This document shows positions 33,538-40,727 of a stretch of 64,000 nt of DNA, piece by piece. Below the pieces are notes generated by a model, which was not told the origin of the DNA, did not search any database, and worked only from the letters and a program-made list of their open reading frames with translations. The stretch's first letter is position 1, and every line of letters starts with the position of its first letter. Made by a program: the position numbers and the translations under genes. The stretch comes from Flavobacteriaceae bacterium (GTDB taxonomy: Bacteria > Bacteroidota > Bacteroidia > Flavobacteriales > Flavobacteriaceae). Where the stretch lies: contig JAGKWW010000007.1 of the NCBI GenBank assembly GCA_021151665.1, positions 1-64,000 on the forward strand, read 5' to 3'.

Positions 33538-34125
33538 ATGTTCAAGAAAATATTTAAAGATATGAGCCAGGAAAATCAGGACAAAGCAGAAAAAGATGTA
33601 CTTAACGAAGAAACGGTAAACGAAGGCGCAGCGCCCGAAACTGCCGAACAAGGGATACCATCTGCCGAAGATCTTTCTGCCGAGGATAAGATGAAAGAGG
33701 AACTCGCAAAAGAAAAAGATAAGTTCCTCAGGCTTTTTGCAGAGTTTGAGAATTATAAGAAGCGTACTACCAAAGAGCGCCTTGAGCTTTTTAAAACTGC
33801 CAATCAGGAAGTGCTGGTTGCTATGCTCCCCGTTCTTGATGATTTTGACCGCGCTATGGCCCAGATTGCTAAAACCGAAGACGAAGCGCTGTTGAAAGGC
33901 GTAGAGCTTATACATAATAAGTTTAAAGATACCCTTGTAGCAAAAGGCCTTGAGCAGGTAGACCTGAAAGCCGGCGACGATTTTAATGCCGACTTTGCAG
34001 AGGCAATTACCCAGATACCGGCGCCAAGCGACGACCTGAAAGGAAAGATTGTAGATGTGGTTGAAAAAGGGTACAAGCTGGGCGACAAGATCATCCGTTT
34101 CCCGAAAGTGGTAATAGGCAATTAA
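33538..34125 (+). CDS. grpE: Nucleotide exchange factor GrpE
   Basis: A 195-aa co-chaperone that exchanges ADP for ATP on DnaK. The acidic N-terminus (about 1-60) leads to a long dimerising helix (LAKEKDKFLRLFAEFENYKKRTTKERLELF) and the compact C-terminal beta domain, with the signature GKIVDVVEKGYKLGDKIIRFPKVVI. Start is the ATG at 33538; an internal ATG eight codons later is possible. It precedes dnaJ by 30 bp in the same direction. dnaK is not adjacent, as is usual in flavobacteria. Confidence 0.96.
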   Translation: MFKKIFKDMSQENQDKAEKDVLNEETVNEGAAPETAEQGIPSAEDLSAEDKMKEELAKEKDKFLRLFAEFENYKKRTTKERLELFKTANQEVLVAMLPVLDDFDRAMAQIAKTEDEALLKGVELIHNKFKDTLVAKGLEQVDLKAGDDFNADFAEAITQIPAPSDDLKGKIVDVVEKGYKLGDKIIRFPKVVIGN

Positions 34126-34155
34126 TAAACACCGGGCGATTGCCCTATACGAGCG

Positions 34156-35283
34156 ATGAAAAAAGATTTTTACGAGATATTAGGTATCGATAAAAGCGCT
34201 ACGGCAGAGCAGATAAAGAAGGCTTACCGTAAAAAAGCGATTGAATACCATCCTGACAAAAACCCGGGCGATAAGCAGGCCGAAGAAAATTTCAAGGCCG
34301 CGGCAGAAGCGTATGAGGTGCTGAGCGACCCCGACAAAAAAGCCCGTTATGACCAGTACGGCCACCAGGCCTTTGAAGGCGGCGGCGGCTTCCATGGCGG
34401 CGGGATGAATATGGATGACATCTTCAGCCAGTTTGGCGATATCTTCGGGAGCGCCTTTGGCGGTGGCTTCAGCGGAGGTTTCGGTGGCTTTGGCGGAGGT
34501 GCCGGCCAGCGCCGCATGAAAGGCAGCAACCTCCGTATCAAGGTGAAAATGACTCTGGACGAGATTGCCAACGGTGTAGAGAAGAAAGTAAAAGTAAAAC
34601 GCAAGATACAGGCTAAGGGAGTTTCGTATAAAACCTGCAGCACCTGTAATGGTACCGGCCAGGTAATGAAGGTTACCAATACAATTCTGGGCCGTATGCA
34701 GACTGCCTCTACGTGCCACGTGTGCGGTGGTACAGGCCAGATACTGGAAAGCAAGCCGAACAATGCCGATGCGCAGGGTATGATCATGGAGGATGAAACC
34801 GTATCGATCAAAATACCGGCAGGGGTAGCCGATGGCATGCAGCTAAAGGTTTCTTCTAAAGGTAATGATGCTCCGGGCAGCAACAGCATTCCGGGAGACC
34901 TTATCGTGGTTATTGAGGAGGTGGAACACGATACGCTGAAGCGTGAAGGTGAAAACCTGCACATGGATCTTTACATAAGTGTCGCCGAAGCAGCATTGGG
35001 CACATCCAAAGACATTGATGCCGTAAATGGCAAAGTGCGCATTAAGCTGGAAGAAGGGATACAAAGCGGTAAGATACTGCGCCTCAAAGGTAAAGGGCTG
35101 CCGAGCATTAACAGTTACGGTAACGGCGACCTGCTGGTACATGTAAATGTATGGACACCTAAAAAACTCTCGAAAGAACAGCGCCAGTTCTTTGAAAATA
35201 ATTTGGCCGACGAAAACTTTGTACCCAGGCCTGAAAAATCGGACAAATCTTTTTTTGAAAAAGTTAAAGATATGTTTTCGTAA
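34156..35283 (+). CDS. dnaJ: Chaperone DnaJ with a two-motif zinc region
   Basis: A 375-aa DnaJ/Hsp40. The J domain (5-69) has the HPD motif (YHPDKNPGD). A Gly/Phe region follows (74-120). The zinc region has only two Cys motifs, CSTCNGTGQV and CHVCGGTGQI, instead of the usual four CXXCXGXG units; the intervening segment VTNTILGRMQTASTC is retained. Two C-terminal beta-barrel substrate domains (about 200-360) are present with GDLIVVIEEVEHDTLKREGENL. It stimulates DnaK ATP hydrolysis and delivers clients. Missing zinc centre II is a lineage feature to check. It ends shortly before a hairpin region. Confidence 0.95.
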   Translation: MKKDFYEILGIDKSATAEQIKKAYRKKAIEYHPDKNPGDKQAEENFKAAAEAYEVLSDPDKKARYDQYGHQAFEGGGGFHGGGMNMDDIFSQFGDIFGSAFGGGFSGGFGGFGGGAGQRRMKGSNLRIKVKMTLDEIANGVEKKVKVKRKIQAKGVSYKTCSTCNGTGQVMKVTNTILGRMQTASTCHVCGGTGQILESKPNNADAQGMIMEDETVSIKIPAGVADGMQLKVSSKGNDAPGSNSIPGDLIVVIEEVEHDTLKREGENLHMDLYISVAEAALGTSKDIDAVNGKVRIKLEEGIQSGKILRLKGKGLPSINSYGNGDLLVHVNVWTPKKLSKEQRQFFENNLADENFVPRPEKSDKSFFEKVKDMFS

Positions 35284-35298
35284 TTTAAGATAAATTTA

Positions 35299-35392
35299 TA
35301 TATTTGAAACTCACTAGTTAACTAGTGGATTTTTCTTTTTCATAGCAATTTTTCCCATCCTTTTCGCAAGTTGAGGGTGGGTTTTTTATTTT
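35299..35392 (+). other. Promoter-like box, 16-bp palindrome and terminator after dnaJ
   Basis: In the 197-bp gap after dnaJ: TATATTTG (35299-35306, a perfect -7 match), then the palindrome CACTAGTTAACTAGTG (35312-35327) directly at the predicted start site and followed by T-rich DNA, then a hairpin with arms CCCATCC and GGGTGGG (one T-G pair) followed by a T-run ending near 35392. The second hairpin fits a dnaJ terminator. The first part could be an operator, a tiny transcript or a first terminator. Confidence 0.5.
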
Positions 35393-35480
35393 CTTCCGGT
35401 AACGCTTCTAAGGATGTAACATTTTTCGAAAGGTTGCGCCATATAAATCGTTATTTTTACCTACACAACAAATCATCTGA

Positions 35481-36407
35481 ATGAAACCAATTTTAGAAGT
35501 AAAGAACGTTGTAAAGCGCTACGGTTCGCACACCGCGCTGAACGGCGTTTCTCTGGAAATCCCGAAAGGAAGCATCTACGGGCTTTTGGGCCCTAACGGT
35601 GCCGGAAAAACTTCCCTTATCCGCATTATCAACCAGATCACTATGCCTGATGAGGGCGAGGTGTGGCTGGATGGAGAGCGCCTTAACCCCTCACATATTT
35701 CGCACATAGGCTATATGCCCGAAGAGCGCGGGCTTTATAAGACCATGAAAGTGGGCGAGCAGGCACTTTACCTGGCACAGCTGAAAGGCCTTTCGAAGCA
35801 GGAAGCCAAAGAACAGCTTAAATACTGGTTTGAAAAACTCGAGATACAAGGCTGGTGGGACAAAAAAATCCAGGAACTTTCTAAAGGTATGGCGCAAAAG
35901 ATCCAGTTTGTGGTAACGGTGCTGCACCGACCCAAGCTGCTGATACTTGATGAGCCGTTCAGTGGGTTTGACCCAGTGAATGCTAACCTGATCAAAGATG
36001 AGATCATGGAACTTCGTGATAAGGGCACTACGGTCATATTTTCTACCCACCGGATGGAAAGTGTTGAAGATATGTGCGACCACATTGCGCTCATCCACCA
36101 ATCCAATAAATTGATAGAAGGGCAGCTGCATGACGTGAAGCGGCAATACCGCAGCAATACGTTTGAGGTTGGCATTGCACCGCAGAATATTGAGGCATTC
36201 TTTGCATCGATGGCGGGCAGGTACACTACGCAGCAGGCCAACTTTAAAACGCTGGATGATGAACTGAAGCTACAGGTAACATTGCCACAGGGAAGTACCC
36301 CACGCGAACTATTATCGCACCTTATGCAGTACGGCGATGTGACCTATTTTGTAGAGAAGATCCCGAGCGTAAACGATATTTTTATTCAAACCGTAAGCAA
36401 GAAATAA
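35481..36407 (+). CDS. ABC transporter ATP-binding protein (NatA-like)
   Basis: A 308-aa ATPase of an ABC-2 exporter. Walker A GPNGAGKTS (about 39-47), the signature LSKGMAQKIQ, Walker B KLLILDEP with the switch DEPFSGFDP, and H-loop FSTHRM are present. The C-terminal extension (about 225-308, beta strands then PSVNDIFIQTVSKK) is the DUF4162-like regulatory part seen in NatA homologues. The permease partner follows after 1 bp. Substrate unknown; NatAB exports Na+ in Bacillus, but other members export lipids or drugs. Confidence 0.92.
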   Translation: MKPILEVKNVVKRYGSHTALNGVSLEIPKGSIYGLLGPNGAGKTSLIRIINQITMPDEGEVWLDGERLNPSHISHIGYMPEERGLYKTMKVGEQALYLAQLKGLSKQEAKEQLKYWFEKLEIQGWWDKKIQELSKGMAQKIQFVVTVLHRPKLLILDEPFSGFDPVNANLIKDEIMELRDKGTTVIFSTHRMESVEDMCDHIALIHQSNKLIEGQLHDVKRQYRSNTFEVGIAPQNIEAFFASMAGRYTTQQANFKTLDDELKLQVTLPQGSTPRELLSHLMQYGDVTYFVEKIPSVNDIFIQTVSKK

Positions 36408-36408
36408 C

Positions 36409-37701
36409 ATGAGCCTGTCATTAATCATAAAAAGGGAATTCTACGCCAAAGTGCGTAATAAGTCGTTCATTATAATGACATTCCTAAGTCCGTTGCTTAT
36501 AGTAGCCATGGCGTGCCTGATTGCTTACCTTACTAGCTTAAACAACAGCGAGCAGGTAGGCGTTGCGGTTTACGACCCCAACAATTACATTAAAAGCAGC
36601 CTGAAAAGTGATGAGCATACAAAGTTTATCGACCTCTCGGGAATGCCGGTTGATGCCGCCAAGAAAGAAGCCTCAGAAAAATATGAAGGCCTGATTTATG
36701 TGCCGAAGGTAGATACCCTTGCCAACCTTTCTTCAAATGTTGAGTATATTACCAACGAATCGCCTAACCTTGATTTTGTTGGCGATATTGAAGATGTCAT
36801 CAACGATAAGGTTACCCGCGGCAATCTTACCGCGATGGGGGTTGACTACGATAAGATCGAAAAGGCCAAAGCCGATGCGAAAGTGCGCCTTAGCAAGTTC
36901 AGCGGCGAGGAAACGCATAAGGAAGCTAGCATTATCCGGATGATAATTGGTGCAATATCGGGTTATTTCATTATGATGTTTGTAATCATCTACGGCAATA
37001 TGGTAATGCGCAGTGTTATTGAAGAAAAAACCAACCGTATTATCGAGATCATTATTTCATCGGTGAAGCCGTTTAAACTGATGATGGGCAAGATCATTGG
37101 TACGTCAATGGCCGGTATCCTTCAGTTTGCGATCTGGACTATACTGGGCCTTACACTTTTCACGGTGCTAAGCTCTGTATTCCACGTAGAGGTGGGCGGG
37201 GCCGCAGGAGCGGTTCAGAAAACTGCCGCTTCATCCTCGCCGGACGAGATCGCTCTATATATCGCAGAGTTTTGGAAACTCCCGCTTGCTACAATTATAA
37301 TTTCGTTTGTCCTTTATTTCCTTGGTGGCTTCTTCTTATATAGCTCGATTTACGCAGCTATCGGAGCCGCAGTAGACAGTGAAACGGACAGCCAGCAATT
37401 TCTCCTGCCTATCATCATGCCATTGATGCTGGGAGTGTATGTTGGTTTTTTCTCTGTAATCAGCGACCCGCACGGAACAGTCGCAACGGTATTCTCCATG
37501 ATACCGCTTACTTCTCCTATCGTGATGCTGATGCGCATACCGTTTGGTGTACCGATGTGGCAGCTGGTGCTCTCGATGGCATTGCTGTTCGGTACTTTCT
37601 TCGGGGTGGTGTGGTTTGCCGCGAAAATCTACCGGATCGGTATCCTTATGTATGGCAAAAAACCTACGTATAAGGAAATATTTAAGTGGCTGAAATACTA
37701 G
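36409..37701 (+). CDS. ABC-2 type transporter permease (NatB-like)
   Basis: A 430-aa ABC-2 permease. An N-terminal helix (FIIMTFLSPLLIVAMACLIAYL, about 20-42) is followed by a large extracytoplasmic domain (45-180), then five or so helices (about 180-205, 230-255, 285-310, 330-350 and 380-410). The coupling segment EEKTNRIIEIIISSVKPFKLMMGKI is the typical cytoplasmic helix. It forms an exporter with the ATPase one base upstream. The neighbouring response-regulator gene may respond to the same stimulus. Confidence 0.9.
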   Translation: MSLSLIIKREFYAKVRNKSFIIMTFLSPLLIVAMACLIAYLTSLNNSEQVGVAVYDPNNYIKSSLKSDEHTKFIDLSGMPVDAAKKEASEKYEGLIYVPKVDTLANLSSNVEYITNESPNLDFVGDIEDVINDKVTRGNLTAMGVDYDKIEKAKADAKVRLSKFSGEETHKEASIIRMIIGAISGYFIMMFVIIYGNMVMRSVIEEKTNRIIEIIISSVKPFKLMMGKIIGTSMAGILQFAIWTILGLTLFTVLSSVFHVEVGGAAGAVQKTAASSSPDEIALYIAEFWKLPLATIIISFVLYFLGGFFLYSSIYAAIGAAVDSETDSQQFLLPIIMPLMLGVYVGFFSVISDPHGTVATVFSMIPLTSPIVMLMRIPFGVPMWQLVLSMALLFGTFFGVVWFAAKIYRIGILMYGKKPTYKEIFKWLKY

Positions 37702-37702
37702 G

Positions 37703-37785
37703 CGTCCAAAGTCAAAAGTCCAGTGTCAAAAAGTCCAATGTCAAAACTCTAACAGTCTAAAAATCTACTAATCCAACAATTTAAT
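37703..37785 (+). repeat. Intergenic island of imperfect GTCAAAAGTCC-type words
   Basis: The gap before the response-regulator gene contains several close variants of the words GTCAAAAGTCC, GTCAAAAAGTCC and GTCAAAACTCT, then CTAACAGTCTAAAAATCTA. The words are imperfect, head-to-tail, and have no coding potential. The same style recurs in other gaps of this window with different words. Confidence 0.6.
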
Positions 37786-37787
37786 AC

Positions 37788-38951
37788 ATGCCTAAAATAC
37801 TGATAATTGAAGACGAAGCCGCGATACGCCGCGTGTTGGGGAAAATTTTAGCCGAAGAAAGTGATACCTATATCGTTGAGGAGGCCGAAGACGGGCAAAC
37901 CGGTTTCGAGAAGATAAAGAATGACGATTACGACCTTGTGCTTTGCGACATCAAAATGCCTAAAATGGATGGCGTTGAGGTGCTTGAGGCCGTGAAAAAG
38001 ATCAAACCGGAAGTGCCTGTGGTGATGATATCCGGGCATGGCGACCTGGAAACCGCTATCAACACCATGCGCCTTGGTGCGTTTGACTATATCTCAAAAC
38101 CGCCCGACCTTAACCGCCTGCTCAATACTGTACGTAATGCGCTCGACAGGAAGGTGTTGGTGGTAGAGAATAAGATGCTGAAGAAGAAGGTAAGCAAAAA
38201 TTATGAGATGGTGGGCAGTAGCGATGCCATCAACCATATTAAAGAGATCATCGAAAAGGTGGCGCCTACCGATGCACGTGTGCTCATTACGGGACCTAAC
38301 GGTACGGGTAAGGAAGTAGTTGCGCATTGGCTGCATGAAAAGAGTGAGCGCTCTGCTGCACCGTTCATCGAAGTCAATTGCGCGGCTATACCGTCAGAGC
38401 TTATCGAGAGCGAACTATTCGGCCACGTAAAGGGTGCCTTTACCAGTGCCGTGAAAGACCGTGCAGGTAAGTTTGAAGCAGCGGATAAAGGCACTATTTT
38501 CCTGGACGAGATTGGCGATATGAGCCTGCCCGCACAGGCTAAGGTACTTCGTGCACTTCAGGAAAATATGATTCAGCGTGTGGGTGCCGAAAAAGACATC
38601 CGGGTGGATGTGCGTGTTATCGCGGCGACCAACAAAGACCTGAAAAAGGAGATTGCCGAAGGGCGTTTTCGTGAAGACCTTTACCATCGCCTGGCCGTTA
38701 TATTAATTAAAGTCCCTGCACTCAATGACCGCCGTGATGACATCCCGACGCTCATTAATCACTTTGCCGATAAGATAGCGGCAGAGCAGGGCAGTGCGAC
38801 CAAAAAATTTGCCGATGAAGCCGTGAAACTTTTACAGGAATATGATTGGACCGGTAATATCCGTGAGTTGCGAAATGTAGTGGAAAGGTTGATCATTTTG
38901 GGAGGGCATGAAATATCAGAGAATGATGTGAAGCTTTTTGCGAGTAAGTAA
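37788..38951 (+). CDS. NtrC-like response regulator without DNA-binding domain
   Basis: A 387-aa protein. The receiver domain (1-120) has the phospho-acceptor Asp54, Lys104 and Thr/Ser position Ser82. A sigma-54-type AAA+ domain (140-375) has Walker A GPNGTGKE (169-176) and Walker B GTIFLDEIGD (235-244). The sigma-54 contact loop reads GAFTSA (216-221) rather than the canonical GAFTGA. The protein ends at residue 387, right after the AAA+ domain, with no Fis-type HTH. Such HTH-less NtrC-like proteins occur in Flavobacterium and could act from solution. No histidine kinase is adjacent. Confidence 0.9.
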   Translation: MPKILIIEDEAAIRRVLGKILAEESDTYIVEEAEDGQTGFEKIKNDDYDLVLCDIKMPKMDGVEVLEAVKKIKPEVPVVMISGHGDLETAINTMRLGAFDYISKPPDLNRLLNTVRNALDRKVLVVENKMLKKKVSKNYEMVGSSDAINHIKEIIEKVAPTDARVLITGPNGTGKEVVAHWLHEKSERSAAPFIEVNCAAIPSELIESELFGHVKGAFTSAVKDRAGKFEAADKGTIFLDEIGDMSLPAQAKVLRALQENMIQRVGAEKDIRVDVRVIAATNKDLKKEIAEGRFREDLYHRLAVILIKVPALNDRRDDIPTLINHFADKIAAEQGSATKKFADEAVKLLQEYDWTGNIRELRNVVERLIILGGHEISENDVKLFASK

Positions 38952-38956
38952 TTTTT

Positions 38957-38990
38957 TTAGACACGAATCGCACAAATTTACACGAATCAC
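38957..38990 (+). repeat. Intergenic ACACGAATC repeat
   Basis: ACACGAATC occurs twice within 34 bp (starting near 38961 and 38981), with CGCACAAATTT between. It has no coding potential and belongs to the same style of word-repeat islands as other gaps here. Confidence 0.55.
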
Positions 38991-39028
38991 ATTCGCTCAA
39001 ATTGGCCATTCGGTGCAAAAACAAAACA

Positions 39029-39673
39029 ATGAAACTAAAAAAGATAAATCAGGGCCTGCAGCAATCGCTTGAAGAAGCCGGCCTTACAGAACCAACCGAA
39101 CTTCAGGCGGAAACGTTCAGCAGTATAAAAAGTGGCGCCGACTGCGTTATAGCTGGCCCTTCGGAAGAAGGGAAGACTACCGCTATCGTAATCAATGTGA
39201 TCCAGAAACTTGAGAAAGCGCAAGAGCAATCGCCGCGCGCGCTTATAATTGTTCATGACAAAGCCAAGGTGCTGGCAATGATGGAGTTGTTCGATAACCT
39301 GGGCGGGCATACCGACCTGAGGGTTTATGGCGTGTATGAACAAGGGGATATTGATTATGATAAGAACCAGATATCGGTGGGTATTGATGTGCTCATCGGT
39401 ACTCCGGGCAGGCTTAACGATATGTTTGCCGGAGCAGGATTTGACGTGAACCGCCTGAAGATGTTTATTGTAGACGATGCTGAAACGCTACTGCGCAACA
39501 GGTGGGAGCCCAAAATTTCACGCATCAGCAATGCCATTGCTAAAACACAGCGCTTATTTTTTACCGATATCATTACCGAAAGGGTAGACCTGCTGGCCGA
39601 CAAGCTGATGATTGAACCGCTTTTCTTTGAAATGGAGGAAGGCGATGACGAAGAAATTGAAACAGTAGATTAG
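39029..39673 (+). CDS. Degenerate one-lobe DEAD-box helicase-like protein
   Basis: A 214-aa protein from the ATG at 39029 (an upstream in-frame TTG/ATG extension is unlikely). It has only the first RecA lobe: Q-motif-like EPTELQ (21-26), Walker A AGPSEEGKTT (42-51), TPGRL (125-129), and DDAE (149-152) where DEAD is expected. Motif III is FTD instead of SAT. The second RecA lobe, required for helicase activity, is missing, and the protein ends with an acidic tail (EEGDDEEIETVD). Either it is a regulatory or RNA-binding remnant, or a pseudo-enzyme. The reading frame is clean. Three bases separate it from the GNAT gene. Confidence 0.82.
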   Translation: MKLKKINQGLQQSLEEAGLTEPTELQAETFSSIKSGADCVIAGPSEEGKTTAIVINVIQKLEKAQEQSPRALIIVHDKAKVLAMMELFDNLGGHTDLRVYGVYEQGDIDYDKNQISVGIDVLIGTPGRLNDMFAGAGFDVNRLKMFIVDDAETLLRNRWEPKISRISNAIAKTQRLFFTDIITERVDLLADKLMIEPLFFEMEEGDDEEIETVD

Positions 39674-39675
39674 TT

Positions 39676-40194
39676 ATGGAGCTGGAAACCGACCGCCTTA
39701 TCTTTCGCCCCTTGATAGCCGCCGACGATGCCCATTTGTTTAAATTGGACAGCAATCCGGAGGTGCATACCTATCTCGGTAAAAATCCGGTTACCGATAT
39801 ACAGCAGGTGCGCGATGCTATTGCCAGCATACAAGGGCAGTATCAGGAATTTGGCACGGGGCGCATGGCAACTTTATTGAAAGATACAGGCGAGTTTATT
39901 GGCTGGGCCGGCTTGAAATGCGAGCGCAATGTAAACGGGCACGACCTTTTTTATGACCTCGGCTATCGCTTTATGCCGCAATATTGGGGTAAGGGCTACG
40001 CCAGTGAAGCCGCAGATTTCTTTGTAAAGTACGGCTTTGAAGTTTTAAAGCTGGATAAGATCAATGCGTATGCTGATGCTGATAATCTTGCTTCGTGCCG
40101 CGTACTTGAAAAAGCAGGATTACAGTTCGTAGAGCTTTTTGACGATGAAGGGAGCGAAGAAGCGTGGTATGAACTGAAAAATCCGGCTACTTAG
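39676..40194 (+). CDS. GNAT family N-acetyltransferase
   Basis: A 172-aa RimJ/RimL-like acetyltransferase: LETDRLIFRPLIAADD start, YRFMPQYWGKGYASEAADFF acetyl-CoA loop, then LDKINAYADADNLASCRVLEKAGL. The substrate is unknown. It starts 3 bp after the degenerate DEAD-box gene, so the two are co-transcribed. Confidence 0.88.
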   Translation: MELETDRLIFRPLIAADDAHLFKLDSNPEVHTYLGKNPVTDIQQVRDAIASIQGQYQEFGTGRMATLLKDTGEFIGWAGLKCERNVNGHDLFYDLGYRFMPQYWGKGYASEAADFFVKYGFEVLKLDKINAYADADNLASCRVLEKAGLQFVELFDDEGSEEAWYELKNPAT

Positions 40195-40195
40195 A

Positions 40196-40399
40196 TCACT
40201 TTTTTCTTTTTGCCGTACTGGTTTTCTTTTTATTGCCCAGAACAAAACCGAGGCACATTCCCACCACAATCCACAACGGGATACCCAGTATGATCTTCAC
40301 CGGGCTGAAATGCTCATGGCCCGCCAATGGCAAAAGGATCATAGTAATGATATAGCCAATGCAGGCCCATACCATTCCGGAACGTAACCACTTTTTCAT
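40196..40399 (-). CDS. Small two-helix membrane protein
   Basis: A 67-aa protein with two hydrophobic segments (about 9-25 and 35-54; VKIILGIPLWIVVGMCLGFVLG) and a Lys/Arg-rich C-terminus (NKKKTSTAKRKK). No known family. Its ATG overlaps the stop of the upstream membrane-protein gene (ATGA, 40396-40399), so the two are coupled. It abuts the convergent GNAT gene. Confidence 0.62.
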   Translation of the reverse strand: MKKWLRSGMVWACIGYIITMILLPLAGHEHFSPVKIILGIPLWIVVGMCLGFVLGNKKKTSTAKRKK

Positions 40400-40623
40400 T
40401 TCGCGTTATTTTTCATTTTGTTCTTCAGTATAAAATAGATCGCCACACCAGCAAGCCCCCAGATTACAGCTTTCCCCAACACGGTGAATAGCGTGATGTC
40501 TTCACTTCCGGACAGCAGCGGAACGATAAAGGCATTCAGCAGGAAAAGCCCGGCCGACCAAAACAACGCATAGCGCAAGGGATTACTCAGCATACCATTT
40601 AATATTTCAGCAAAATTACACAT
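40396..40623 (-). CDS. Small two-helix membrane protein
   Basis: A 75-aa protein from the ATG at 40623 (MCNFAEILNGMLSNPLRYAL); alternatives are a GTG at 40680 and an ATG at 40593. It has two hydrophobic segments (LFWSAGLFLLNAFIVPLL and VLGKAVIWGLAGVAIYFIL) and a Lys/Asn end. It is coupled by a 4-bp overlap to the following small membrane protein. The pair probably works together; the function is unknown. Confidence 0.58.
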   Translation of the reverse strand: MCNFAEILNGMLSNPLRYALFWSAGLFLLNAFIVPLLSGSEDITLFTVLGKAVIWGLAGVAIYFILKNKMKNNAK

Positions 40624-40700
40624 AAAATACCGGGCGGCAAATTTGAGAAGTACCCTAATTTTAACGCCATGTCCACTCACTTAAGGTATTGTAATTATAT

Positions 40701-40708
40701 TATCTTTG
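40701..40708 (+). promoter_or_regulatory. Predicted -7 promoter element of the ABC-F gene
   Basis: TATCTTTG, a perfect TAnnTTTG match, 20 bp before the ATG at 40728. Confidence 0.55.
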
Positions 40709-40727
40709 CCGCTTCAAAATCAGCAAC

